Positions 38,382 through 46,543 of a stretch of 64,000 nucleotides of DNA are shown one piece after another. The notes under the pieces were generated by a model. The model worked only from the letters and a program-made list of their open reading frames with translations. It made no database searches and was not told the DNA's origin. Within the stretch, counting starts at the first letter, position 1. Each line of letters starts with the position of its first letter. Location of the stretch: the NCBI RefSeq assembly GCF_014534655.1, contig NZ_JACVVD010000008.1, forward strand, positions 124,001 to 188,000. Direction: 5' to 3'. Made by a program: the position numbers and the translations under genes. Origin of the DNA: Paenibacillus sedimenti (GTDB lineage: Bacteria; Bacillota; Bacilli; Paenibacillales; NBRC-103111).

Positions 38382-38430
38382 AAAGACCGCTCTTCCTAAA
38401 TTCGTTTAGGGAGTTGGCGGTCTTTGTTTG
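38382..38430 (+). terminator. Rho-independent terminator after ytvI
   Basis: AAAGACCGC/GCGGTCTTT outer stem with an inner CTAAATTCGTTTAG hairpin, followed by GTTTG. The T tract is modest, but the stem is long. Confidence 0.7.
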
Positions 38431-38450
38431 TTAAGTCTACTTTAATAAAT

Positions 38451-38615
38451 GTTTTAAAAGCCGGTTTTCAAAACCGAGAAGGTTGGACATATCCGGAGAA
38501 GGAGGAACGGAGCGTAGTGATGTGCTACGTGAGTACCGGACTTCCCGGATTTTATTCAAGATTCGATGTCGATTTACAACCTGAATAACTTCGTTTTCAA
38601 AGCCGGCTTTTTAAA
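38451..38615. repeat. 165-bp structured inverted-repeat element (MITE-like or structured RNA)
   Basis: The ends are near-perfect inverted repeats: GTTTTAAAAGCCGGTTTT on the left and the complement of AAAGCCGGCTTTTTAAAC on the right, continuing through CAAAAC/GTTTTC and AAGGTTG/CAACCT. Inside is a nested hairpin: ATCCGG/CCGGAT, then CGG/CCG, then GTAG/CTAC. There is no open reading frame with a ribosome site. The whole sequence could fold as one long branched structure on either strand. I believe elements of this look recur in Paenibacillus genomes, but no second copy is visible in this window. It may be a mobile miniature element or a conserved non-coding RNA. Confidence 0.6.
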
Positions 38616-38623
38616 CTACCTAT

Positions 38624-39304
38624 TTAGTAAATGCGTTTGGCTCCGAGGTACTTTGGCCCCCAGAAAGAGCTAGTCATACTTTGCGGATAAATACCGGCCG
38701 ATCTCGTTGCAGATAGGAACTGACCGTTGCCCATATAGAAGCCGACATGATCAACGATCCCAGGTGTTGGGATGGAGAAAAATACCAGGTCGCCGGGCTG
38801 CAAGTTCGCTGCAGGAACGGAAGTTCCCATTTCGTAATACGATTTGGACGAAGTACGTACCATAGGAACGCCGTGTTTTTGAAACATAAAGTAGACGAAA
38901 CCGGAGCAATCAAACCCCGTAGGGGTTACGCCTCCCCAGAGGTAAGGAACACGCAGATAGTTCATTGCATCACTCATCATCGTACGTTTTGTAATTGCAT
39001 GCGCGATGCTCGTTTGGGTTATCGCATCCGCAATCCCCGTAATCGGGAGCAGATAGGCTTTTTGATAGTCTTTAACAGCTTGTGTTGTAATCGTACCGAA
39101 GTAACCGGTTACAGTAGGGTATGTAAAAAATCCAAGGGTCTTCAAATTTTGCTGCAACACGGAGACGGATGTACTCGTCATCCCTTGGGACAAAGATGAA
39201 CTGCTGGTTGTAGCGGCATACGCGGGCGCTGCGGGAATCATGCTGCTAACGGAGGCTGTCATAAACATTGCGGCAGTAGCGAAAATCAGCTTTTGTTTGA
39301 TCAT
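38624..39304 (-). CDS. Secreted NlpC/P60 endopeptidase with peptidoglycan-binding domain
   Basis: 226 residues, preceded on the minus strand by GGAGGAAC. The signal peptide (KLIFATAAMFMTASVSSMIPAAPAYA) is followed by a PG_binding_1 domain (about 35-105; SVSVLQQNLKTLGFF, GYFGTITTQAVKDYQK) and an NlpC/P60 domain with catalytic Cys in GFDCSGFVYFMF and His in VDHVGFYMGNG. It is an exported hydrolase of stem peptides, in the style of CwlS/LytF or spore-cortex relatives. It is divergent from cotJA. Confidence 0.93.
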   Translation of the reverse strand: MIKQKLIFATAAMFMTASVSSMIPAAPAYAATTSSSSLSQGMTSTSVSVLQQNLKTLGFFTYPTVTGYFGTITTQAVKDYQKAYLLPITGIADAITQTSIAHAITKRTMMSDAMNYLRVPYLWGGVTPTGFDCSGFVYFMFQKHGVPMVRTSSKSYYEMGTSVPAANLQPGDLVFFSIPTPGIVDHVGFYMGNGQFLSATRSAGIYPQSMTSSFWGPKYLGAKRIY

Positions 39305-39374
39305 CGTTGTTCCTCCATATTCATTTGTATATGTAGTAAGCTGCTGATTTCATTGTAGCCGCCCGATCATCCTT

Positions 39375-39382
39375 CATACAAT
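39375..39382 (+). promoter_or_regulatory. Mother-cell sigma (E/K) -10 candidate upstream of cotJA
   Basis: CATACAAT matches the -10 consensus of sigma-E (CATACAMT) and sigma-K (CATANNNT). It lies 116 bases before cotJA. No convincing -35 is seen. The same octamer occurs ahead of the YheD-type operon. Confidence 0.35.
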
Positions 39383-39497
39383 GTGGAAATGTTGGAAAAC
39401 ATGTGATTTTGGTCAAGTCGTGCTGCATATAACCATCTTGTAGGACTCTGTGAAACTGAAGAAGGTCCCATCATGCTTAGGGAAAAGGAGGAGCGGT

Positions 39498-39725
39498 ATG
39501 CATTACACGCAATTCAAAGCGTATTACCCTTACATCGGTCCGTTTGATCCATGTCCACCGATTCGCGAAAAATTTTATAATACACCGCCACAACTATACA
39601 TGGTTTATCAGCCTCCAGGATTGCCGCAATATAGTCCCTATGAAGCTTTAAAGTGTGGAACGCTTTGGCCGGCTCTGTTCGGACCGTACGATGCGAAAGC
39701 GGTTGAAGGGAGGGTCGGAACATGA
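39498..39725 (+). CDS. cotJA: Spore coat protein CotJA
   Basis: 75 residues. ATG 39498 follows AAAAGGAGGAGCGG; upstream in-frame codons are before the ribosome site. The protein is Pro/Tyr-rich (YYPYIGPFDPCPPI, YMVYQPPGLPQYSPYEAL), as expected of CotJA. CotJA is needed for CotJC to enter the spore coat. First gene of cotJABC, which in B. subtilis is transcribed in the mother cell by sigma-E. It overlaps cotJB by 4 bases. Confidence 0.93.
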   Translation: MHYTQFKAYYPYIGPFDPCPPIREKFYNTPPQLYMVYQPPGLPQYSPYEALKCGTLWPALFGPYDAKAVEGRVGT

Positions 39726-39988
39726 GCCATGCCAGTATGCCCGATTCATACTACAAGCAGCTCCATGATTTACAGGCCGTCGATTTCGTCTTAATCGAAT
39801 TAACACTATATCTGGATACGCATCCGGATGATTTAGCTGCACTCCAGCAATACAATCAATTCGCTCAGAAACGAATGCAAATTGCGCATCAGTTCGAGAT
39901 GGAATTCGGTCCGCTTATGGCCTATGGCCACAGTTTTACCAAGCATCCTTGGCAGTGGATCGAACCGCCATGGCCATGGCAAGTATAA
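39722..39988 (+). CDS. cotJB: Spore coat protein CotJB
   Basis: 88 residues with an ATGA overlap to cotJA. It contains the CotJB core YYKQLHDLQAVDFVLIELTLY and the Trp/Pro-rich end HPWQWIEPPWPWQV. It is a small coat component, helical in its first half. Cytoplasmic synthesis in the mother cell is expected, with assembly onto the forespore surface. Confidence 0.94.
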   Translation: MSHASMPDSYYKQLHDLQAVDFVLIELTLYLDTHPDDLAALQQYNQFAQKRMQIAHQFEMEFGPLMAYGHSFTKHPWQWIEPPWPWQV

Positions 39989-40012
39989 GAGGAGGAGGAG
40001 GAGGCAGAGCAT

Positions 40013-40582
40013 ATGTGGATTTATGAGAAAAAGCTGCAGTACCCCGTACGCGTAAGCAAATGCGACCCTCATATGGCAAAGCTGCTTCTGGAGCAGTACG
40101 GCGGGGCAGATGGCGAACTGGCAGCAGCGCTTCGTTATTTGAATCAGCGTTACTCGATACCGGATAAAGTGATCGGGCTGTTAACGGACATTGGGACTGA
40201 GGAATTTGCACATTTGGAAATGATTGCCACAATGGTTTACAAGCTCACAAAAGACGCGACCGTTGATCAGCTTAAGGCGGCCGGATTGGGAGATCATTAT
40301 GTCAGCCATGACAGAGCGTTGTTTTATCAAAATGCTTCAGGAGTGCCCTGGACAGCGGCGTACATACAAGCGAAAGGAGATCCGATCGCCGATCTGTATG
40401 AGGATATTGCGGCCGAGGAGAAAGCGAGAGCGACGTATCAATGGCTGATTGATATGACCGATGATGTTGACCTGCAGGATGGCTTGAAATTCCTGAGGGA
40501 GAGGGAGGTCGTTCACTCCATGCGCTTTAGGGAAGCGGTGGAAATGCTGAAGGAGGATAGGGAGACGAAGAAAGTTTTTTGA
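40013..40582 (+). CDS. cotJC: Spore coat manganese-catalase-like protein CotJC
   Basis: 189 residues, ferritin-like four-helix manganese catalase family, preceded by AGGAGGAGGAGG. Metal-ligand helices are recognisable: YGGADGELAAALRYLNQ, GTEEFAHLEMIATMVYKL, IAAEEKARATYQWL and EVVHSMRFREA. Glu and His ligands therefore look intact, so peroxide removal in the coat is plausible. It is the last gene of the cotJ operon. Confidence 0.95.
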   Translation: MWIYEKKLQYPVRVSKCDPHMAKLLLEQYGGADGELAAALRYLNQRYSIPDKVIGLLTDIGTEEFAHLEMIATMVYKLTKDATVDQLKAAGLGDHYVSHDRALFYQNASGVPWTAAYIQAKGDPIADLYEDIAAEEKARATYQWLIDMTDDVDLQDGLKFLREREVVHSMRFREAVEMLKEDRETKKVF

Positions 40583-40595
40583 GCGATGCAAATAG

Positions 40596-40625
40596 AAGGC
40601 TGCCCGCAAGCGAGCAGCCTTTATT
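40596..40625 (+). terminator. Terminator between cotJC and the convergent ydcF-like gene
   Basis: AAGGCTGC/GCAGCCTT stem with inner CGC/GCG pairing, followed by TATT. The T tract is short. Confidence 0.65.
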
Positions 40626-40632
40626 GTAAATA

Positions 40633-41391
40633 TTATGAAGAACTTGCGCCGAACAAACCTAAATATTCTTTAAGCGCCACCGTCGTTGCCGATAACCCGA
40701 CGGCCGAAGGAATGAATTTGCTGACATAAAGTTTTTGTTGCTTAGCCATTTGATAATCAGTAGGGTAGGGGAGAACGTCCACCTTTAGCTTTTGAAAATG
40801 TTTCACTGCACGAGCCATATGAAAGGCCGATGTGATAAGAACAGGTCGTTTCCACCCTTGCTGGTTCAAGATGGATTGCGTATGAGCCGCATTTTCTTCG
40901 GTGTTCCGGCTCGTATCGTCTAGCATAATGGCCGATTCTGGGACGCCAAGGGCCAGCAAGTGCCGTTTGGCAATCTGAGATTCATTGCCTGAATCGCTGT
41001 AGACCTGGCCGCCCGACAGCACGATGGGCAGTTTGGTCTGCCGGTAAAGTTCAGCGACAGTCATTACACGTGCGGCCGTATAAGGGCTAAGATAGCCTTC
41101 TCCGCGAGTGAGCGGGTCAGGCGTATCCGGAATGGCTCCGCCTGCCAGCATCACGAGGACGTCGCCGGAGACCTGCTCTGGAGGCGTATATCTTTGTTCA
41201 ATGGAGCCAAGAAAAGCATTGGCGAAATAAGGCATGGAGCAGGCGCATAGCAAAAGAGCGGCAATCCCGACGAGAAGGGATCCGAGAAATTCTCTCCGCT
41301 GCTGCAGCCATAAGGCAATGCTTAGCAGGAGAAGGATGATAATGCCAGGCGGGAATAAGAGGGTGTACACAATTTTTATTGCATAGATCAT
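40633..41391 (-). CDS. YdcF/ElyC/SanA-family (DUF218) membrane protein
   Basis: 252 residues with two N-terminal helices (about 8-26 and 35-55) and a DUF218 domain outside. The domain shows LVMLAGGAIPDTP, RVMTVAELYRQTKLPIVLSGG, DDTSRNTEENAAHTQSIL and LITSAFHMARAVKHF, all standard family blocks. Relatives in E. coli (ElyC, SanA) influence envelope integrity and lipid-carrier use. The biochemical reaction is not established. It is convergent with cotJC. Confidence 0.88.
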   Translation of the reverse strand: MIYAIKIVYTLLFPPGIIILLLLSIALWLQQRREFLGSLLVGIAALLLCACSMPYFANAFLGSIEQRYTPPEQVSGDVLVMLAGGAIPDTPDPLTRGEGYLSPYTAARVMTVAELYRQTKLPIVLSGGQVYSDSGNESQIAKRHLLALGVPESAIMLDDTSRNTEENAAHTQSILNQQGWKRPVLITSAFHMARAVKHFQKLKVDVLPYPTDYQMAKQQKLYVSKFIPSAVGLSATTVALKEYLGLFGASSS

Positions 41392-41765
41392 AGCGAGACA
41401 AGCCCTTTCTATAACGGCAAACCTTTTTAAGCACTGTTCGACAAATGTTGGCTAAGTCCTGCTGCTTTACCAAATTTGAACAAAAGAGGGACGGGCAAAG
41501 CCGATATGCCAAAAAAAATCTTTACTAAAGTCCGGAAAAACACAATTGCATATTACATACATCCACCAAAACAGTTTGGAGTCCGATTTTACAAGATTGC
41601 AGCTTAGATTGTGCAAGAGAGTGTTCGATGAGCGCATGATAAGCTGGCAAAATCGAACTCCAGCCGCTAGCTCCATTCACTTCGTTTTTGCAATTGGGCG
41701 AAATCGGACTGCGTTTAAAACTTTCGGAACCTAAAGTACTCGGTGCGAAGTATGGTGCCGCTATA
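41392..41765. other. Gene-free stretch with imperfect inverted repeats
   Basis: No supported gene. GGAGTCCGATTTT (41578-41590) faces AAAATCGAACTCC (41649-41661), a 12/13 inverted match, and a further AAATCGGACT lies at 41701-41710. This is probably a degenerate repeat or a remnant of a small element. Short open frames in the area lack ribosome sites. Confidence 0.5.
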
Positions 41766-41812
41766 GAAAAAATAGCTGCCCCGCGGTCTATCTTGACCTT
41801 CGTGGCAGCTAT
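41766..41812 (-). terminator. Rho-independent terminator of nagB-nagA (minus strand)
   Basis: 9-bp stem ATAGCTGCC/GGCAGCTAT with an inner GGTC/GACC pairing, followed on the minus strand by TTTTTT. It lies about 230 bases past nagA; the intervening bases (41813-42045) hold no gene I can support. Confidence 0.75.
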
Positions 41813-42045
41813 CATATATCGAAATGCAAAACATGCAGCTTGATTGAGGGAAATTGGCAGTTCCGGCTGATCTACATGTAAAATGTACATTTGAATCATG
41901 CGCCTAGAGCACTTTCAAGCCGAATGATGTGAAATTACCTGTATGAAATGCAGGTGAATCAAGTAAATCTGCCATTTTCCGCAATTTTATATGCAGGAAA
42001 TGCAGGTCATCGCAGCATGAGACAGAGGCTCGCAGGCATGAAGGC

Positions 42046-43218
42046 TTAAGCAGTGATTTCCCGACCCTGCACCCACACGCGCTCCAGCTCCAGCCCGGCG
42101 CTGATCAGCAGCAGGTCGGCACGCTTGCCCTGTGCAATCGAGCCGTGTGTCGCATCCAGGCGCAGCAGCCGCGCCGGATTGCCGCTCGCGTAACGGCTTG
42201 ATTCTTCCACGCTGACTCCGACCTCGCGCACCATAAAACGGAACGCCTCGATCATCGTCAGCGTGCTGCCGGCGAGCGAGCCGCCTTCCGTCAGCCGGGC
42301 GACGCCCGACTGCACGGTCACGGCCTGCCCGCCGAGCTCGTACTGCCCGTCGCCGAGCCCGGCGGCGGACATCGCGTCCGTGATCAGCAGCAGGCCGTGC
42401 GGCTGCTTGACCATCGTCAGCAGGCGGATCACCGCCGGGTGCACATGGTGCCCGTCGGCGATCACTTCGCCGCTGACTCGCGCGTCGGTGAGTACCGTAC
42501 CGACGGTACCCGGCTCGCGATGATGGAGCCCCTTCATCGCGTTGAAGGTGTGCACCGCATGCGAGAGCCCCTCAGCAACGGCCGACTGCATGTCGGCGTA
42601 GCTAGCGTCGGTGTGGCCGCATGCGGCGACAATGCCGCGATCGCGCAGCCACGCGATCATTTCAAGGCCGCCCTCGCGCTCGGGGGCGAGGGTGAGCTGC
42701 CGCACGAGCTGCGGATAGCGCTCGTGCCAATCTTCGAGCCACTCCAGCTGCGGCGGCAGCATGAGGCGAGGATCCTGCGCGCCCGCCCATTTGGGCGAGA
42801 TGAAAGGGCCTTCCAAATGTACGCCAAGCAGCTCAGCGTACGGCATCTCTTTACTCATGTAGCTGTGCACTTCGCCAAGCACGCGGTCAATATCTTCGCG
42901 CGTTGCTGTCATCGTGGTAGCGAGCATTCCCGTTGTCCCGTTCCGTGCATGGAAGCGGGTGATCGTATCCAGTATCTCCGGATTCGAGTCCATGAAATCG
43001 GCGCCGTACCCGCCATGCACATGCACATCAATGAAGCCGGGCAGCAGCCATTTGCCTTCGGCGTCAATATGCACAGCATCGGCATGTGCCGATTCGGAAT
43101 TCACGGAGGCGGCATTCCCGACATAAGCAATTACACCATCCGTAACACGGATAAGGCCATTCTCGATGATGCCTTGTTCGGTAACGATTCTAGCGTTCGA
43201 AATCGTCAGGTTATTCAT
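42046..43218 (-). CDS. nagA: N-acetylglucosamine-6-phosphate deacetylase
   Basis: 390 residues. It removes acetate from GlcNAc-6-phosphate during amino-sugar use and wall recycling. Amidohydrolase landmarks are visible: LPGFIDVHVHGGYG (metal His pair), GVHLEGPFIS (metal Glu), ACGHTDASY and HTFNAMKGLHHREPG (His ligands), and the catalytic Asp in LLITDAMSAAG. The first 4 bases overlap the nagB stop, so the order is nagB-nagA. The gene interior is distinctly GC-rich (42060-42820). Confidence 0.96.
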   Translation of the reverse strand: MNNLTISNARIVTEQGIIENGLIRVTDGVIAYVGNAASVNSESAHADAVHIDAEGKWLLPGFIDVHVHGGYGADFMDSNPEILDTITRFHARNGTTGMLATTMTATREDIDRVLGEVHSYMSKEMPYAELLGVHLEGPFISPKWAGAQDPRLMLPPQLEWLEDWHERYPQLVRQLTLAPEREGGLEMIAWLRDRGIVAACGHTDASYADMQSAVAEGLSHAVHTFNAMKGLHHREPGTVGTVLTDARVSGEVIADGHHVHPAVIRLLTMVKQPHGLLLITDAMSAAGLGDGQYELGGQAVTVQSGVARLTEGGSLAGSTLTMIEAFRFMVREVGVSVEESSRYASGNPARLLRLDATHGSIAQGKRADLLLISAGLELERVWVQGREITA

Positions 43219-43943
43219 TCAAAATACCTCCCGGCCTCCGCGTCGAGAAGGACAACCAGATGCGGATGAGTTTGCAAAAGCGTAGCTGGAATTTCAGTTG
43301 TAATCGGTCCTGTCAACGCGCGATGTACAATCTTGGCTTTATCGGTTCCACGGACGATGAGCAGTATCGTTTTGGCTTTCAAAATGGTGCCGACTCCCAT
43401 AGTCAATGCATGCGTGGGCACTTCATCAATCGATGAGAAGAAACGGGCATTCGCTTCCCGCGTTTCAGGCTTCAGCTCCACCCGGTGGGTACCGCTGATC
43501 AGGGAATGGTCGGGTTCATTGAAGCCGATATGTCCATTATGGCCAAGGCCGAGAATTTGCAAGTCAATTTGCTTGACTTTCTCTAATTCCTGGTTGTATC
43601 GCTTACACTCCGCGTTCGAATCCGGTGCGTTTCCGTTAGGAATATGGGCTTGTTCCATTGGCAAATCGATTTGAGAGAATAAGTGATGCTTCATATAAGC
43701 ATGGTAACTCTCGGGATGATCTTCCGGCAAGCCGACGTACTCATCCAGGTTAAAAGTTGTAACGGATTTGAAGCTGACGCGCCCTTTTTCATAAGCTTTG
43801 ACCAGCTCTTCGTAAATACCGACGGGAGTGCCCCCGGTCGCCAGTCCAAGAACGGCTTTCGGCTGCATTTGAACGAGTGAGGTAATTATGCCGGCCCCAG
43901 CCTCATTAAGCTCTTGTTGATTTTGGAAAATATGAATATTCAC
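43215..43943 (-). CDS. nagB: Glucosamine-6-phosphate deaminase
   Basis: 242 residues from GTG 43943, preceded by GTGAGGAGAA on the minus strand; this gives the family length and start (MNIHIFQNQQEL). It converts GlcN-6-phosphate to fructose-6-phosphate and ammonia. Active-site blocks are visible: GLATGGTPVGIYEEL, TFNLDEYVGL (catalytic Asp), and LGLGHNGHIGFNEP (His and Glu). A GntR-type NagR gene, common beside it in Bacilli, is not present, and no dre-like operator is evident. Confidence 0.96.
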   Translation of the reverse strand: MNIHIFQNQQELNEAGAGIITSLVQMQPKAVLGLATGGTPVGIYEELVKAYEKGRVSFKSVTTFNLDEYVGLPEDHPESYHAYMKHHLFSQIDLPMEQAHIPNGNAPDSNAECKRYNQELEKVKQIDLQILGLGHNGHIGFNEPDHSLISGTHRVELKPETREANARFFSSIDEVPTHALTMGVGTILKAKTILLIVRGTDKAKIVHRALTGPITTEIPATLLQTHPHLVVLLDAEAGRYFE

Positions 43944-44169
43944 TAACGTTCTCCTCACTTTCATGGTGCATTTTGTTCGATTATGAGTTCATTTTGCGAA
44001 AAATTATCATTTTTAATTAAAATTATTCTCATTTCAATCATAACTGAATTATTTCTCAACAGCAACAGGCTTTTTACCAAATATGAACATTGACTAACAT
44101 GGGTATGTTTGCCATTCTTAACTAAGATCTACATAGCTTATTTTCCCATGCAAAAGGAGAGGAAACTGG

Positions 44170-44841
44170 ATGATGCAAACCAAACGGCCACAACCCGAAG
44201 CGATGCTTTTCGATTTGGATGGCACGCTGTTTCAGACGGAAACATTGCTGCTGCCTGCTTATCATGCAACGTTTGAGGAGCTTCGCGAGAAGGGTTTATT
44301 TAAAGGAGAAACGCCACCGGAAGAACTCATTTTGGGAGCGCTTGGCATGCTGCTCGAGCATATCTGGCAGCGAGTTATGCCGGAGGCGTCTATGGAAGCG
44401 AGGCTTCAGGCGGACAAGCTTCTCCTGCATTATCAAATGGAAGGGCTGAAGCAAGGCGAAGGCGTGTTGTATGATGGCGTTGCTGAAACGCTAAAGGCGC
44501 TGCATGCCAAGGGAATTCGCTTGTTTGTGGCGAGCAATGGGCTCGAGGATTACGTCAAGCATGTGGTACAAGCCAAAGGTATCGGGGAGCTGTTCGAAGG
44601 ATTGTACAGCGCGGGCGAATATCAAACGAAGTCGAAAGTCGATTTGGTGAAATTGTTATTGGAAACTCACAACATTCAGTCGGCGTGGATGGTCGGTGAC
44701 CGTTCCTCCGATGTGGAAGCGGGACTCCGGAATGGTTTGACGGTTGCAGCCTGCGATTACGCCGGTTTCCGGGAGAAAGGCGAGCTCGAAGGCGCTCATA
44801 TCCGCATTAAAAGTTTCGATGAGTTACTAGTATATCTTTAA
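44170..44841 (+). CDS. HAD-superfamily phosphatase (phosphoglycolate-phosphatase-like)
   Basis: 223 residues, preceded by AAAAGGAGAGG. The four HAD motifs are present: LFDLDGTLF (nucleophile Asp and acid Asp), VASNGLEDY, the Lys in KSKVDLV and WMVGDRSSDVEAG. A helical cap lies between motifs I and II (C1 type). Substrate unknown: phosphoglycolate, nucleotides and sugar phosphates are all typical. It sits between the nag genes and a spore germination gene, without clear operon links. Confidence 0.88.
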   Translation: MMQTKRPQPEAMLFDLDGTLFQTETLLLPAYHATFEELREKGLFKGETPPEELILGALGMLLEHIWQRVMPEASMEARLQADKLLLHYQMEGLKQGEGVLYDGVAETLKALHAKGIRLFVASNGLEDYVKHVVQAKGIGELFEGLYSAGEYQTKSKVDLVKLLLETHNIQSAWMVGDRSSDVEAGLRNGLTVAACDYAGFREKGELEGAHIRIKSFDELLVYL

Positions 44842-44915
44842 TCGTAAAACGGTTGTCGCAAGGGCTTCATAATGGGCATACACTATAGCACATTGACGAT
44901 AAGGGTGCTGATACT

Positions 44916-45140
44916 ATGCCTTCTTTTGTAGGAGTTTTTAACATCATTAGAAACGAAGGAAGTCTGATCAACGGGGATACTTGCTTAGTGGCTCCTACCA
45001 GTGCCTCCAAGACGAATGCCGGCGGCGGCAACAGTATAACCGGAGATTTCACGATATCCACGACGCTGGTTAGCGCCACAATCACCTTTGATCCTGACGG
45101 TATGGAAGCAGGGGCAAACAAAGTAGGAACAGGCGCGTAA
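44916..45140 (+). CDS. GerPA/GerPF-family spore germination protein
   Basis: 74 residues, preceded by AAGGGTG. The sequence fits the GerPA/GerPF family: MPSFVGVFNIIRN at the start, then a Gly/Asn-rich segment and TFDPDGMEAGANKVGTGA. GerP proteins help germinants cross the coat. Here it is a lone gene, not a gerPABCDEF operon. GerPF is closest by length, but I do not assign the letter. Confidence 0.85.
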   Translation: MPSFVGVFNIIRNEGSLINGDTCLVAPTSASKTNAGGGNSITGDFTISTTLVSATITFDPDGMEAGANKVGTGA

Positions 45141-45159
45141 AGATATTGAGGAGAATGTT

Positions 45160-45210
45160 AGATCGATTCAAGCCCGAAGTTTGGGCTGCCCGAATCGATC
45201 TTTTCTTTTT
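45160..45210 (+). terminator. Strong rho-independent terminator after the GerP-type gene
   Basis: 10-bp stem AGATCGATTC/GAATCGATCT with an inner GCCC/GGGC pair, followed by TTTTCTTTTT. Confidence 0.88.
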
Positions 45211-45347
45211 GAAGTTTGTTGGAGGGGGGGCTTGTACAAGTACAGCGCTGATGAAGTATCTGCATGAACGATTGACGAAGATGATAAGGTACAGGAATTG
45301 CAAAGTCATTCATGAGAGACCCGATTCAGGTAAATCACATATGTAAC

Positions 45348-45382
45348 ACGGAACCCTTATTGCGAATGCAGCGTGGTTCCGT
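45348..45382. repeat. Inverted repeat past the end of the YheC/YheD-type operon
   Basis: ACGGAACC (45348-45355) and GGTTCCGT (45375-45382) form an 8-bp stem just beyond the stop of the last minus-strand gene. No T tract follows on the minus strand, so terminator function is doubtful. Confidence 0.4.
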
Positions 45383-45397
45383 TCGTTTGCTATTATT

Positions 45398-46537
45398 TTA
45401 TTCAATAACCTCATTCGTATCAGATTCGATAGACGATGTCGTACTATCTTTCTTACCTTCCCTCATCATCCATAGCGCGTATTCCAGCGGGCGTGTAACC
45501 GCCTTCCGATAGGTCTCTTTTTGACCAATTCTCCGGAAAACTTCACGGGAAGGCTTCGGATTTACCTCCAGCAGCCAGATCTGACCGTTCGGATCGACGG
45601 CGATATCCATGCCTAATTCACACAGCTTGCCGAATTTCGTTTCCAAAAATGCGGCGAGCTTATAAGCGAAGCTGTTCATTTCTTTTTTAATCTCGTTGAT
45701 CTTAGCTTGCGAGGAGAAGCGATATGATAACAGCCGATCTAAGGAGACGGCGCTGCCTCCGCCATGCAGATTCGACGTAATGCTGCGGGGGGGGCCGATA
45801 CGGCCTGCGCATCCGGTGACCTCCCATTCACCGCGGCCATTTTTTTGAATGAGCAATCGGTAATCATGCACGCGTCCGTCTTTCAAGGTTAGCGGGATGC
45901 CTTGCTGCACGACGAAGTCCGGACTTAACTTCAGCGTATGGAGTTTGATCATGAGCTGTTTTTCCGATGCGCGAAAAGGAGCCAGAATGGTACGCTGCTG
46001 ACTGCGTCCCTGTAATAAATACAAGTCGTTGCCGATTTGTTCGATGCGCAGAATACCTCTGCCCCCGGTTCCATTCTTCGGTTTGACGTAAATGAGTTTA
46101 TGCTTCTTGATAGCGCGCATCAACTCTTGAGTCGTACTGTAACGAACCGTGGCAGGGACATATTTGCGAATTGTTTCACTTTCAGTAAGCACTTGATGCA
46201 TTTTCCATTTATTTGCCAAAGGTCTGCTTAAATAAATAAGCGTTGCATGACTTTTGCGGAAAGCTTGCAGCATTCGATAATTGGCTGCAGCTTTATAGCG
46301 GCAGCGGTCGTAAATGACGGGAGGGAAGGAGGTGCGCCTGCGAATCCATTTCCCGATTTGAGCATCATAGGTCAAAGTTCGGACAGATGTATTGCTCTCT
46401 ACATCGTCCGGCGTAAACACCTCGACTTGAACCCCCAGCTTTTTTCCCTCTTGGCTCAGCTTTCGGAAAAAAGAGAGTTCCTCCAGCCGAGTTTTGCTTA
46501 AATAAATAGCGAGTACGCCCAGTCGTTGTGGAGCCAA
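45398..46537 (-). CDS. YheC-type ATP-grasp protein (endospore coat-associated), copy 5
   Basis: 379 residues from TTG 46537 with AAGGTG upstream on the minus strand. Short (YheC-type) form: an N-terminal Rossmann-like part (about 1-110; VIYDRCRYK) and an ATP-grasp domain. ATP-binding lysine segment: YVKPKNGTGGRGILRI. Metal-binding segment: CELGMDIAVDPNGQIWLLEV followed by NPKPS. Family members associate with the spore coat; the reaction is presumed carboxylate-amine ligation but is not proven. Last gene of a five-gene run, 6 bases from its neighbour. Confidence 0.88.
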   Translation of the reverse strand: MAPQRLGVLAIYLSKTRLEELSFFRKLSQEGKKLGVQVEVFTPDDVESNTSVRTLTYDAQIGKWIRRRTSFPPVIYDRCRYKAAANYRMLQAFRKSHATLIYLSRPLANKWKMHQVLTESETIRKYVPATVRYSTTQELMRAIKKHKLIYVKPKNGTGGRGILRIEQIGNDLYLLQGRSQQRTILAPFRASEKQLMIKLHTLKLSPDFVVQQGIPLTLKDGRVHDYRLLIQKNGRGEWEVTGCAGRIGPPRSITSNLHGGGSAVSLDRLLSYRFSSQAKINEIKKEMNSFAYKLAAFLETKFGKLCELGMDIAVDPNGQIWLLEVNPKPSREVFRRIGQKETYRKAVTRPLEYALWMMREGKKDSTTSSIESDTNEVIE

Positions 46538-46543
46538 GCATAA

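Noticed and set aside
42397-43269. 290-codon open frame antisense to nagA
   Set aside because: The nagA frame has every catalytic motif; the antisense frame is low-complexity and lacks a ribosome site.
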